From positions 2,832,001 through 2,896,000 of the forward strand of contig NZ_JABXJG010000001.1 of the NCBI RefSeq assembly GCF_013375535.1: a stretch of DNA of 64,000 bases, given 5' to 3'. A model generated the notes under the pieces. That model made no database searches. It was not told the DNA's origin and worked only from the letters and a program-made list of their open reading frames with translations. This document shows, one piece after another, positions 54,569 through 64,000 of the stretch; position 1 is the stretch's first letter; every line of letters begins with the position of its first letter. Both the position numbers and the translations under genes were made by a program. The DNA is from Sphingobium sp. 15-1. Its GTDB lineage: Bacteria; Pseudomonadota; Alphaproteobacteria; Sphingomonadales; Sphingomonadaceae.

Positions 54569-55273
54569 CTAGAGACGGATACCCCCTTGATCGTCGGTCA
54601 TGCCGCTCGAGTTTTGGCAAGATTGTTCATTTGCAACCAAAGCAAACTGATTAGGCAGCGGCGTGCTGGCCAGAACTTCCGCCTGCATCACCGAGATGCC
54701 GATTATGCGCAGGGACAACTCAATGCACTCGTCCTCGAAGGACTGATCCCGGCTATGAGCGAGAATGTCCTGGATCGCGCCATGCAGGCAGGCAAACACC
54801 ATTCTCAAGGCCCGCTCCACATTGAGGAAATGGATCTGGCCCAACTGCTTGCCAACCGAGAACTGCGTCCTGAAGAGCCTGGAAAAGTCGGAGCTGTAAG
54901 TGTCACTCGCCACCAGCTCTTTTGCCATGCATCGCGCCCACAGGTGATCCGCCCGCGATCGACACAGCACGAGCCGCAGGAGATATGAAATATTCCGGGT
55001 GACGTCCGATTCATCGGAGATCATGTCGCGCGCGACAGCAACGAAATCCGCGCTGCAGCTGTCGTAGATGGCGTCGAGTATGTCCTGCTTCGAGCTGAAG
55101 TGATTATAGAAACTGCCGAAGCCTACATCAGCTTCCTCGGTGATATCGGCGATAGTGGCTGCCTCGGGATTCCGGTTCATCATGATGCGTCGTGTCGCGT
55201 CGATAAGTTTCTGGCGCGTCATCAGCCGCGTCCGGGTCGAACGCCTCATCGTAGCGGTAGACCTCTCCGTCAC
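54569..55273 (-). CDS. TetR-family transcriptional regulator
   Basis: 234 residues from GTG 55273 (MTERSTATMRRSTRTRLMTR), preceded by ggagg; ATG 55249 is an alternative. The HTH is EAATIADITEEADVGFGSFY followed by NHFSSKQDILDAIYDSC, the TetR signature. The C-terminal ligand domain does not match a known subfamily. The gene ends close to the HpaB-type gene and starts 16 bp after the sigma-54 activator stop, so the two regulators are one unit. Confidence 0.85.
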   Translation of the reverse strand: MTERSTATMRRSTRTRLMTRQKLIDATRRIMMNRNPEAATIADITEEADVGFGSFYNHFSSKQDILDAIYDSCSADFVAVARDMISDESDVTRNISYLLRLVLCRSRADHLWARCMAKELVASDTYSSDFSRLFRTQFSVGKQLGQIHFLNVERALRMVFACLHGAIQDILAHSRDQSFEDECIELSLRIIGISVMQAEVLASTPLPNQFALVANEQSCQNSSGMTDDQGGIRL

Positions 55274-55289
55274 AAAACCTCCATTGCGA

Positions 55290-57107
55290 TCATTGCTTGC
55301 CGTCCAGCCGCTTAATCCGATGATCGAGCTGCCCACGCGAAATCTTGAGCAAGCGTGCGGCGTGCGACACATTGCCGTCGGTGGCCTTGAGAGTCGCACG
55401 GACCACGGCGTCTTCGATCTCGAACAGGCCCAGGCCTTGATTGACCACTGCATTTTCGGCAATCGAAGCGATCGAGCCGTTGTCGGCTAGGGCGCCCGTA
55501 GCGTCGCCTTCTGGCATGGCACCGCCGGCATTCAGCACAATCCGGCCGAACTGATTCAACCCAAGCAGGCTGGACTCGCTGAAGGCGCTGTCGAGCGTGA
55601 AGAGATGCTCGATATCGATCGGACAATGCGCATCGGCGAGGACGACGCCACGCTCAAGCACGTTCTCAAGTTCCCTAATGTTGCCGGGCCAAGGATAGCT
55701 GATCAATGCATGAAGCGCCCGCGTGGATATCCCCGGGATGCTCCGTCCGTGCTTCTCCGCAAATTTCTGAAGGAACCGCCTGACCAGGATGGGGATGTCG
55801 TCCTTACGGTCGCGCAAGGGCGGTACCATGATTGGGATGACGTTCAATCGGTAGTAGAGATCTTCGCGAAATCCCCGCGTCCTCACGGCCTCGGTGAGAT
55901 CCTCGTTGGTCGCCGCGATCACGCGGACGTCCACCCTTACCGTCTTGTTGCTTCCCAGCCGTTCCAGTTCGCCGGTTTGGAGGACGCGAAGCAGCTTTCC
56001 CTGCGAGCCCGGAGAGAGGAGTCCGACTTCATCGAGGAAGATTGTGCCCCCATCTGCAGCCTCGAAGCGCCCCTTGCGCGATTCAGTGGCGCCGGTAAAG
56101 GCGCCCTTCTCGGCCCCGAACAGTTCGGATTCGAGGAGTTGGTCTGGAATCGCGGCGCAATTGAGCTCAACGAACGGCGACTTGGGATGACCCATCCGGT
56201 GAAGCTCGCGGGCGAACATGCTTTTGCCGACGCCGCTTTCGCCTTGCAGGAACACCGTGGCTCGCGTCGGAGCCGCTCTCGCAATCCTGCGCATCACCAT
56301 TCTGAACGCGGGGGAGTCGCCTACCGGGCTCTCCGGCGCCCCCCCCACCTCGCCTTCGCCCTCATCCGCTGAAGCGCCCGACGGCGGCGAATCTCCAGCG
56401 CGGACGGACCCGGAATGGCGCAGATTGTCGTGGCCGGTCCCGCAGTGATGGTCCTCACCTGCCAGCACTTCCCAATCGTCCGCGCGCTTGCAGACCACGC
56501 GGCAGACAGGGAAACCCATTGAGCGGCATTCGACCTCGCGCGCCAAGATCGACTTCCCGGTAAAGGCGCTCAAATAGCCCGACGCATATCCTGCCTGCAT
56601 CCAGCATGTGGGCTCCTGCGACTTGCCGTAGGTTGTCGTGTGCATCTCTTCCTCGGCGCAGTCGCGCCACAGGAACTCGCCGTAGAAATGTTCATCTTCC
56701 TCGCTGATCTCCAGCTTGACTAGTTCGACGGTCACGATCCCTTCGATCGAATGGAACTGCATTCCCGTCGCAATGGCTTCGATAACGCCGGTATTGCTGT
56801 CGCTTAGCTTGCGGGCCATTTGCCCGTCATCTTCTCCCGAGAGATAGCCGATCCGGGCCAGCAGGCCCTTGGTCAGTTCAAGCCCCACCGTATCGATCAG
56901 TTCGGACCTGAGCACGCCGAGGAATTTCGCCTGCAGGAGGATCATGCGCCGGTCGTCGAACCAAATCCGTCCACGCGCCGGATCGAACATCAGGCGTTGA
57001 AGGAGGTCGGTAATCCGGTGGCCGTTGATCCGGCTCGCGCCGGTTTCGCCGGCCAGCATTATGTGGCCGCGATCCTGAAAAGTATCCTTATTCTGGACGG
57101 TCGCCAA
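55290..57107 (-). CDS. XylR/DmpR-type sigma-54-dependent activator
   Basis: 605 residues from TTG 57107 (MATVQNKDTFQDRGHIMLAG), supported by aggagagg; ATG 57059 is the alternative. Domains in order: XylR_N effector domain (about 30-130), V4R (about 145-210, SFTGKSILAREVECRSMGFP-like), AAA+ with GESGVGKS, GAFTGA (sigma-54 contact) and FLDEVGLLSPGSQGKLLRVL, then a Fis-type HTH (ATDGNVSHAARLLKISRGQL). It should sense an aromatic substrate and fire the promoters at 57469 and 62010. Confidence 0.93.
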   Translation of the reverse strand: MATVQNKDTFQDRGHIMLAGETGASRINGHRITDLLQRLMFDPARGRIWFDDRRMILLQAKFLGVLRSELIDTVGLELTKGLLARIGYLSGEDDGQMARKLSDSNTGVIEAIATGMQFHSIEGIVTVELVKLEISEEDEHFYGEFLWRDCAEEEMHTTTYGKSQEPTCWMQAGYASGYLSAFTGKSILAREVECRSMGFPVCRVVCKRADDWEVLAGEDHHCGTGHDNLRHSGSVRAGDSPPSGASADEGEGEVGGAPESPVGDSPAFRMVMRRIARAAPTRATVFLQGESGVGKSMFARELHRMGHPKSPFVELNCAAIPDQLLESELFGAEKGAFTGATESRKGRFEAADGGTIFLDEVGLLSPGSQGKLLRVLQTGELERLGSNKTVRVDVRVIAATNEDLTEAVRTRGFREDLYYRLNVIPIMVPPLRDRKDDIPILVRRFLQKFAEKHGRSIPGISTRALHALISYPWPGNIRELENVLERGVVLADAHCPIDIEHLFTLDSAFSESSLLGLNQFGRIVLNAGGAMPEGDATGALADNGSIASIAENAVVNQGLGLFEIEDAVVRATLKATDGNVSHAARLLKISRGQLDHRIKRLDGKQ

Positions 57108-57261
57108 TAGCCCTCTCCTGGCACCTGCTTAGTTATTTTCGATGCGGTCGCCGCGATCCAGCTTGTCGCCTTCTCGCGGGCGGAGCGCCGCGACACCGAG
57201 CATTGTTACATAGTTATCGTGGTAGATCGTAGGGCCGAATGTGTCAATGTAGCTGATGAGC

Positions 57262-57303
57262 GCGTCAAATATGATGGATCATTTCCTGTTTGTCGATTGA
57301 CGC
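57262..57303. promoter_or_regulatory. Candidate activator site upstream of the dioxygenase promoter
   Basis: gcgtcaa (57262-57268) and ttgacgc (57297-57303) are complementary, with a second palindrome atgatggatcat (57271-57282) inside. The site lies 170-210 bp before the -24 element, where XylR-like proteins bind. It sits in the 57108-57468 spacer, which has no gene. Confidence 0.4.
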
Positions 57304-57468
57304 TGGCCCCAAAAAACATGGCTTTCCGTGAAAGCAGCTCGAGAGAACCGAGACACACGAAACAATCGATGATCGCGTTCAGCATCGCACCCATTTCTCT
57401 CAAAATTTGTTGTTTAATCTCAATGGGTTGATTTTGAGTGTCCGGCCGTTACGGCTCGCGGCGCAACT

Positions 57469-57484
57469 TGGCACATCCTTTGCA
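57469..57484 (+). promoter_or_regulatory. Sigma-54 promoter of the dioxygenase-ligase-hydrolase operon
   Basis: TGGCACATCCTTTGCA matches the -24/-12 consensus (GG at 57470-57471, GC at 57482-57483, 10 bp between). It reads toward the dioxygenase gene and is a natural target of the divergently placed activator. Confidence 0.85.
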
Positions 57485-57556
57485 TAGGAGGGCGCAATAC
57501 AAGCACTGCCTAGTGCATCAAGGGCTGGGCGAATAAACAAGCGAGGGGATGTTCGG

Positions 57557-57718
57557 ATGAGGAAAGTTATAGGCAGGTCGCAACAAGTTTCGCTGTGTTC
57601 GATTGCGCTCGTGTTATCTTCGTTCGGCCTTGGCTACGCGCCGGCTTTCGCCCAGACGCCGCAGGACGGCGCCGATGCGAATATTGCCGATGATGCTCGT
57701 GAAAGGAAATGCAGATGA
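57557..57718 (+). pseudogene. Stub of a TonB-dependent receptor (signal peptide only)
   Basis: ATG 57557 encodes 53 residues: MRKVIGRSQQVSLCSIALVL, SSFGLGYAPAFAQTPQDG and a short tail ending KCR at TGA 57716-57718. The first 32 residues are a Sec signal peptide with an AFA/QTPQD junction as in sphingomonad TonB receptors, but plug and barrel are missing. The stop overlaps the dioxygenase ATG. It may now act as a translated leader. Confidence 0.55.
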
Positions 57719-58587
57719 TAATCAGGACTGCCTATTTTGGCTTTGAGGTATCGGATCTGGATGCGTGGGAGCGTTATGCGGGGTTGATCGGTGTTGGCGT
57801 CGAGCGGTCGGGCGATGGGCTGTTCTACCGGATCGACGAGAAGGCCCGGCGCTTTCACTTTGTGAACGGACCTGCGGACGACATCGCCTGGGTCGGCTGG
57901 GACGCGGGGAGCCAGGAGAACTTCGATCATCTGCGCTCGCATCTCGACAGCCTTGGTATTGCGATGCGGGATGGCGACGACGCGTCCGCCCGGTTGCGGG
58001 GCGTGGAGCGGTATTTCCAATTTGTCGGACCCGTCGGAGCTCGGCACGAGATCGCGCTGGGCCTGGAAGATGCGGAATTCCCTTTTGTTTCGAACAAGGT
58101 CCCGCACGGTTTCTTGACTGGTGATCAGGGGCTCGGTCATGCCGCCTTCAACTCAACCGATCACAAGGGCGACGAGAAGTTCATGCGCGAGGCGCTGTTC
58201 GCGCAGCTTTCTGACTATATCTACCAGCCGCTGCCCGATGGCAGCACGATGCATGCCTCGTTCCTGCACACCAGCCCGCGCCATCATTCGATCGCCTTCG
58301 CCGAGGGGCTGGGAGGAGAGAGCAAACTCCATCATTTCGAGTTGGAAATGAATAATATGGAGGATGTCGAGAGGGCGTATGAACGCGTGCAGGCCGCCGG
58401 GATCGCTATCGGACTGACACTGGGTCAGCATTCCAACGACCGGATCGTGTCCTTCTACGCGCACACGCCTTCCAAATTCATGATGGAAATAGGCCATGGC
58501 GGCCTCAGGATCGATGACGAGGAGAGCTGGGAGCCGGTGATCCACGATCGCATCAGCGAATGGGGTCACGAGTTCCAGCCCGTCTAA
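57715..58587 (+). CDS. Type I extradiol dioxygenase, BphC-like
   Basis: 290 residues from ATG 57715 (MIIRTAYFGFEVSDLDAWER). The iron ligands are H142 (GLGHAAF), H206 or H207 (KLHHFELEM) and E258 (FMMEIGHGG); the catalytic H191 (RHHSIAF), H239 (GQHSND) and Y248 keep the spacing of 2,3-dihydroxybiphenyl dioxygenase. It cleaves a 3-substituted catechol next to its hydroxyls. The start follows aaagga by 7 bp. First enzyme of the sigma-54 operon; the ligase follows with no gap. Confidence 0.92.
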   Translation: MIIRTAYFGFEVSDLDAWERYAGLIGVGVERSGDGLFYRIDEKARRFHFVNGPADDIAWVGWDAGSQENFDHLRSHLDSLGIAMRDGDDASARLRGVERYFQFVGPVGARHEIALGLEDAEFPFVSNKVPHGFLTGDQGLGHAAFNSTDHKGDEKFMREALFAQLSDYIYQPLPDGSTMHASFLHTSPRHHSIAFAEGLGGESKLHHFELEMNNMEDVERAYERVQAAGIAIGLTLGQHSNDRIVSFYAHTPSKFMMEIGHGGLRIDDEESWEPVIHDRISEWGHEFQPV

Positions 58588-60222
<1,635 letters not shown>

Positions 60223-60274
60223 GGGCGGTCCCGGCGAACCTCACCTTCATACCCCATTACATCTGGAGACGATA

Positions 60275-61120
60275 ATGACCGATACCCTGGCGCCCGAAAG
60301 CCGGTTCGCCGATGCCGCCGATGGCCGCGTCCACTACCATAGCTGGGATAGCTGGGGCGAAGGACCGGCCATCATCCTGATCCACGGCGGTGGTCCGGGC
60401 GCCTATGGCTACAGCAATTATCGAAAGAATATCGGCCCGCTCTCGCGGCGCAACCGGGTCATCGTCCTTGACCTGCCAGGTTATGGCCAGTCCGCGCCGC
60501 GCGCTCAGCCTGACGGCCTCATCGTCGCGCTCGCCAATTCGGTGCGCGATGTCATGGACCATGCCGGCATAGAAACTGCCAGCCTGGTGGGTAACTCGCT
60601 GGGCGGCATGACGTCCCTGCGCTTGGCGCTCGACACCCCCGAGCGGGTCGACAAGCTGATCCTGATGGGGCCGGGTGGCGGTCTGCCGACCTTGTCGCCG
60701 TTCCCGACAGAAGGGTTGCAGCGCATGCTCGACTTCTATGGCGGGGAGGGACCGACGCTCGAAAAGCTCGCGCGGGTCACCGACCTGCTGGTTTACGACC
60801 GCTCATCGATCACATCGGAGTTGCTGGAGGAACGCCTCAGGATCGCCTCGCTGCCCGAGACGGTCGCCAATCCGCCCCTGCGCACCTTGATGGCGCACCC
60901 CAAGGACCATCTCTGGAAACAGGGGCTCGAAAGGCTCGCAAGCCCGACCCTCATCGTCTGGGGCGCCGAAGATCGCGTCCTACCGCTCGACGCCGGGTTC
61001 ATCCTGCGCAAGCTCATCCCCAATGCCGACATGCACATCTTCTCCAAATGCGGCCACTGGGCACAATGGGAACGTCCCGACGAGTTCAACGCACTGGTGG
61101 ATAACTTCGTTAATCGGTGA
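60275..61120 (+). CDS. Meta-cleavage product hydrolase, BphD-like
   Basis: 281 residues from ATG 60275 (MTDTLAPESRFADAADGRVH), with tggag upstream. Oxyanion-hole motif IHGGGPGA, nucleophile S108 in VGNSLGGMTS, D233 in WGAEDRVLP and H261 in KCGHWAQWERP form the alpha/beta-hydrolase triad of C-C hydrolases. It splits the dioxygenase product into 2-hydroxypentadienoate (to the hydratase at 47330) and a carboxylate. The same tctggaga(c/t)gataatg leader occurs before the monooxygenase at 62182. Confidence 0.92.
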   Translation: MTDTLAPESRFADAADGRVHYHSWDSWGEGPAIILIHGGGPGAYGYSNYRKNIGPLSRRNRVIVLDLPGYGQSAPRAQPDGLIVALANSVRDVMDHAGIETASLVGNSLGGMTSLRLALDTPERVDKLILMGPGGGLPTLSPFPTEGLQRMLDFYGGEGPTLEKLARVTDLLVYDRSSITSELLEERLRIASLPETVANPPLRTLMAHPKDHLWKQGLERLASPTLIVWGAEDRVLPLDAGFILRKLIPNADMHIFSKCGHWAQWERPDEFNALVDNFVNR

Positions 61121-61559
61121 CTCCTTACCAGGCACGGTTCTTGGAGACCGCAGACCCTCGGAAACTCGGACGACTTTTGGCAACGCGTGAGCGTTAGATG
61201 TCATGGGAATGGCCAGAGCAAAGTATAAGACGGGCTATGAACGGTTCGGCGCCCAAAAGGGCGATTAGGGATCGGCGGGCGAGCTGGCTGGCAGCGCCCA
61301 CAACGACGTCGTTGCGAGCATATACCTGAATATGGTGGCGAGTTGCTCGGCTGACCAGTCGCCGACGGATCACCCCCCCGAGACCGCCTATCGCAGCGCT
61401 CTAGGCCGCGAGTTCGGATATCGCTCTGTGCAGACGCATAAACCTAAGAAGTGCCCAATTGAGGCTATGCGGATATAAAAGGTCAACGTGCTGACGGGCG
61501 TCGCATTGTAACCAGCAGAATTCATTCCCTGTCCGCCGCGTAACCTCGCCGAGCGCACC
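61121..61559. other. Gene-free stretch after the hydrolase
   Basis: About 440 bp with no gene, repeat or hairpin I can support. Short frames on both strands lack domains. It is probably debris joining two formerly separate segments. Confidence 0.4.
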
Positions 61560-61795
61560 TATAACATCACACGCTGGCAACCGATGTCTGCAGGCGACGA
61601 TATGCGGCACTGGAGGAGCCGCTCTCCTTCGCGGGCGAGATACGTCGTCTTTCCCATTTCCTCGAGCGCGCAGCCCTTAGCACCGCCGAAGCACTGCCCC
61701 GCCAAACGGGGCCGGCGACGAGTCGGAACGGACACAACCTGACCTCCTTGCCCGCTTCGGCGACTCCGATCACGGTCGAGGCGCCTCAGCCTCGG
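61560..61795 (-). pseudogene. Remnant of a class III alcohol dehydrogenase
   Basis: The minus strand reads TVIGVAEAGKEVRLCPFRLV then AGPVWRGSA, and after a frameshift CFGGAKGCALEEM. This is the stretch TVIGVA..G...PF.LV.GR.W.G.AFGG.KG of S-(hydroxymethyl)glutathione dehydrogenases. Flanking parts are gone. It shows that the spacer ahead of the monooxygenase was built from broken genes. Confidence 0.5.
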
Positions 61796-61832
61796 TGGCA
61801 CGCCGACAAACTCTGCATCATGTTTGATATTG

Positions 61833-61848
61833 TTATCAGCTGTGATAA
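61833..61848. promoter_or_regulatory. Palindrome, possible activator site
   Basis: ttatcagctgtgataa is a perfect 16-bp palindrome, 162 bp upstream of the sigma-54 promoter at 62010. Its position suits an enhancer site for the XylR-like activator, but it does not obviously match the site before 57469. Confidence 0.4.
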
Positions 61849-62009
61849 TTGTGTTCCGAATTGTCCTTATCCGTCTCCAGGTGCCTTACTCAAAGAGTTC
61901 GTGACGACGACGATTCCTGAGGAAGGCAAATGCTTCAACGCAGCAGATTTTCCGATTTAACTTAATATAAACAATCACATCGTCCTTTTCGATGCGTTGC
62001 CATCTCAGA

Positions 62010-62025
62010 TGGCACGGAAGTTGCT
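62010..62025 (+). promoter_or_regulatory. Sigma-54 promoter of the intact monooxygenase copy
   Basis: TGGCACGGAAGTTGCT fits the -24/-12 consensus fully (GG 62011-62012, GC 62023-62024). It lies about 150 bp before the monooxygenase start. The left copy at 51594 has lost this region. Confidence 0.87.
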
Positions 62026-62181
62026 GTATCACGGAGGAGCGCCTGAGGATTGTCACCTGAGTCAAGTGCTGCGCCCGGCAACTAATCGCATCAGCGATGA
62101 ACGCCTGCGCAGCCGTGGTCCACTCCTTGAACGCAGCAATGAGAAAATCGCCGTAGTTGGATACGGCATCTGGAGATGATA

Positions 62182-63417
62182 ATGTCGAGTAAGACGGAAA
62201 CCCAGCTTCTAAATCGTTCGGTTCTTATTTCCGGTGCTGGCTCAGCAGGGCAAAGTGTCGGCTACTGGCTGCGTCGTTACGGCTTCGAGCCAACTGTCGT
62301 CGAACGCTCGCCTGGCCCACGCAAGGGCGGCTTTGCAATAGATCTTCGCGGTGCGGCGGTCGAGGTGGCCGATCGCATGGGCATATTGGAAGCCTGTCGC
62401 AAGGCGGCGGTCAACATGCGCGAGATCCGACGGTACAATGCCGAAGGTGAGGTCATCTGGCAGACCGACGGAAACTTCGGAGCGGGCGAAGGTGTCGCTG
62501 GCGACGTCGAGGTGCTGCGGGACGACCTGACCGACATGCTTCAGGAAAGCGCCTGTGAAGGCGTGGAATATATCTTTGGAGATTCGATCACCTCGATCAC
62601 CCAGGACGACGACGGCGTTGATGTGACGTTCGCGCATGGCGCCCCCCGCCGCTTCGATCTGGTGATCGGTGCGGATGGGCTACATTCCAAGGTTCGCGAG
62701 CTTACATTTGGTCCTGCAAATCAGTTCAAGCGACCGCTGGGGCTCTATGCCGGAATTTTCACGATCCCCAATACGCTGAAGCTCGACCGTCAATGGCTGA
62801 TGCGTCAGATGCCCGGAAAGATGATCAGCAACATCGACTATGGCCCGGGCAAGCTCACGCGCGGCCTATTGGTATTTTCATCGCCACCGCTGGATTTCGA
62901 CAGAGGCGACCTGGAAGAGCAGAAGGAAATCCTCGCCAAAGCGTTTGATGGCGATACAAGCTGGGGCGTGCAGACTCTGCTCGATGGGCTCCGCATCAGC
63001 ACCGACCTGTACTTCGACGAGGTCACGCAGATACACATGCCGCGCTGGTCAAATGGGCGCGTCGCCCTGATCGGCGATGCCGGATACGCGCCTACATTGC
63101 TGACCGGGCAGGGAACGAGTCTCGCGGTTGTCGGCGCCTACGTGTTGGCCGGGGAACTCAAGGCGGCGGGCGGGGACTACCAAATCGCTTTCGCGCGCTA
63201 TGAGGAAGAAGCACGGCCATATGCCGAGCAGAACCAACGGATATTGACCGATTGTCCCGAAATGTCGGTACCCGACACGAAAGAGGAAGTCGACAGGAGG
63301 GAAGAGCGTTTTCGCCTCCTGCAGGATGATCCGAATGCCGTAGACGACGACTCTGCCGGTATCTTTATCCAGTCTGCGGCAAATTTCATTCAATTGAAGG
63401 ATTACGAGAAATCGTAA
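62182..63417 (+). CDS. FAD-dependent aromatic monooxygenase (group A, TetX/PHBH-like)
   Basis: 411 residues from ATG 62182 (MSSKTETQLLNRSVLISGAG), after tggag; ATG 62176 is possible but too close. FAD motif GAGSAG (18-23), DG motif VIGADGLHSKVR and GD motif RVALIGDAGYAP are all present, so it should be functional. Single-component NAD(P)H-dependent hydroxylases have this form. It probably hydroxylates or ipso-attacks a phenolic substrate. Transcribed from the sigma-54 promoter at 62010, with the HpaB-type gene next. Confidence 0.88.
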   Translation: MSSKTETQLLNRSVLISGAGSAGQSVGYWLRRYGFEPTVVERSPGPRKGGFAIDLRGAAVEVADRMGILEACRKAAVNMREIRRYNAEGEVIWQTDGNFGAGEGVAGDVEVLRDDLTDMLQESACEGVEYIFGDSITSITQDDDGVDVTFAHGAPRRFDLVIGADGLHSKVRELTFGPANQFKRPLGLYAGIFTIPNTLKLDRQWLMRQMPGKMISNIDYGPGKLTRGLLVFSSPPLDFDRGDLEEQKEILAKAFDGDTSWGVQTLLDGLRISTDLYFDEVTQIHMPRWSNGRVALIGDAGYAPTLLTGQGTSLAVVGAYVLAGELKAAGGDYQIAFARYEEEARPYAEQNQRILTDCPEMSVPDTKEEVDRREERFRLLQDDPNAVDDDSAGIFIQSAANFIQLKDYEKS

Positions 63418-64000
63418 CAAGCACGCGGGGTTAGTTTTCCTGATCCGCGCAATATCGCATGAAACATACGTGGTGGGTTCTAATGACTTTCGGACGACCG
63501 GAAGTCACTTACCGACGGATGACTCGCGGCCGGCCTTGAGGATTTTCAAACAAGCTTTTCAAATAGAAAGAGGACTTAATCATGGGTATTAAAACTGGGG
63601 ATGACTACAGGGCTTCGCTGCGTGATGATCGACAGCTGTTTATCGACGGGAAGTTAATCACGGATGTGACCGAATATGGCCCTTTGAAAGGTGTGATCAG
63701 CACTATCGCAGGCATCTACGATCAGCAGAATGATCCGTCATTCAAGGAGATGCTGACTTTCAGGTCGCCTTCCACGGGAGACGTGGTGAGCAAGACCTAT
63801 CTGGAGGCGAGGACCAAGGAGGAGTTCGAGCAGCTGGCGGCCTGCTACCATGTGCGTGCCCAGACCACCTTCGGCCTGATGGGGCGATTGACCGATTTCA
63901 TGTCGGCCTACCTTATGGACCAAGTTTGTGCGTTGCGCGTACTAGGCAAGGATGAGGCGGCCGACAAGGCCCAGAAGATCATCGACAATTGCCGGGAGAA
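62279..64000 (+). repeat. Long direct repeat, right copy
   Basis: Second copy of 51594-53315, running to the window end. Its left limit is set by the IS junction in the other copy, not by a natural boundary. Confidence 0.9.
63582..64000 (+). CDS. HpaB-family hydroxylase, second copy, 3' end outside the window
   Basis: The first 139 codons, identical to the gene at 52897 in all that is visible, with the same gagga ribosome site. It lies 164 bp after the intact monooxygenase and should be driven from the sigma-54 promoter at 62010, unlike the left copy. Whether it is complete cannot be seen. Confidence 0.88.
   Translation, partial: MGIKTGDDYRASLRDDRQLFIDGKLITDVTEYGPLKGVISTIAGIYDQQNDPSFKEMLTFRSPSTGDVVSKTYLEARTKEEFEQLAACYHVRAQTTFGLMGRLTDFMSAYLMDQVCALRVLGKDEAADKAQKIIDNCRE

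Noticed and set aside
57634-58140. 168-codon minus-strand frame opposite the dioxygenase start
   Set aside because: Antisense to iron-ligand-containing coding sequence; no support.

Overview
The window looks like GC-rich alphaproteobacterial DNA, most likely from a sphingomonad (Sphingobium, Novosphingobium or Sphingomonas). This is inferred from codon use, an RP4/Tn4371-style trb transfer set and an aromatic meta-cleavage gene set of types common in that family. No rRNA, replication origin or taxonomic marker is present, so the genus is not fixed.

Region 1 (1-25198) is the core of a conjugative element resembling the Tn4371 family of ICEs: ArdC end, DUF2958, ParB, DUF736, an AlpA-like HTH, TraF peptidase, lytic transglycosylase, DUF3363-type relaxase, TraG, an RHH regulator, then trbBCDEJLFGI and small accessory genes, mostly with overlapping stop and start codons. 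Two cargo spots (about 2450-5140 and 10000-12650) hold toxin-antitoxin genes (ParDE, VapBC), wrecks of others (HipBA, RelE) and two decayed N-termini of TOTE-type primase proteins. Two long nested inverted repeats (5147-5307, 7389-7556) and a structured region before the relaxase are candidate transfer or regulatory sites. No integrase for this element is in view.

Region 2 (25199-43061) encodes envelope and polysaccharide functions: a processive GT2 synthase with an outer-membrane barrel, small membrane and exported proteins, a toxin-antitoxin pair whose toxin is a single RelE-MNT-HEPN polypeptide, and a polysaccharide cluster (three GT2 enzymes, two SAM methyltransferases, two GDP-mannose-dehydratase-like enzymes, a Wzx flippase and a polytopic membrane protein).

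Region 3 (43062-64000) looks like a second integrated island. It starts at a 45-bp 3' fragment of a tRNA-Gly(GCC) gene followed by a P4-type integrase. It carries a lower meta pathway (hydratase, acetaldehyde dehydrogenase, aldolase, and a flavin reductase with an internal amber codon), IclR, GntR and TetR regulators, a XylR/DmpR-type sigma-54 activator, FAD and HpaB-type monooxygenases, and an operon of BphC-like dioxygenase, CoA ligase and BphD-like hydrolase. Two strong sigma-54 promoters match the activator. A working model is: phenol to catechol (HpaB type plus flavin reductase), ring cleavage (BphC type), hydrolysis (BphD type) to hydroxypentadienoate plus R-COOH, CoA activation of R-COOH by the ligase, and conversion of hydroxypentadienoate to pyruvate and acetyl-CoA. 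The substrate is unknown.

The monooxygenase-HpaB block occurs twice in direct orientation, 10,685 bp apart and apparently identical. The left copy is decapitated by an IS3-family element. The arrangement suggests recent duplication and possible copy-number instability.
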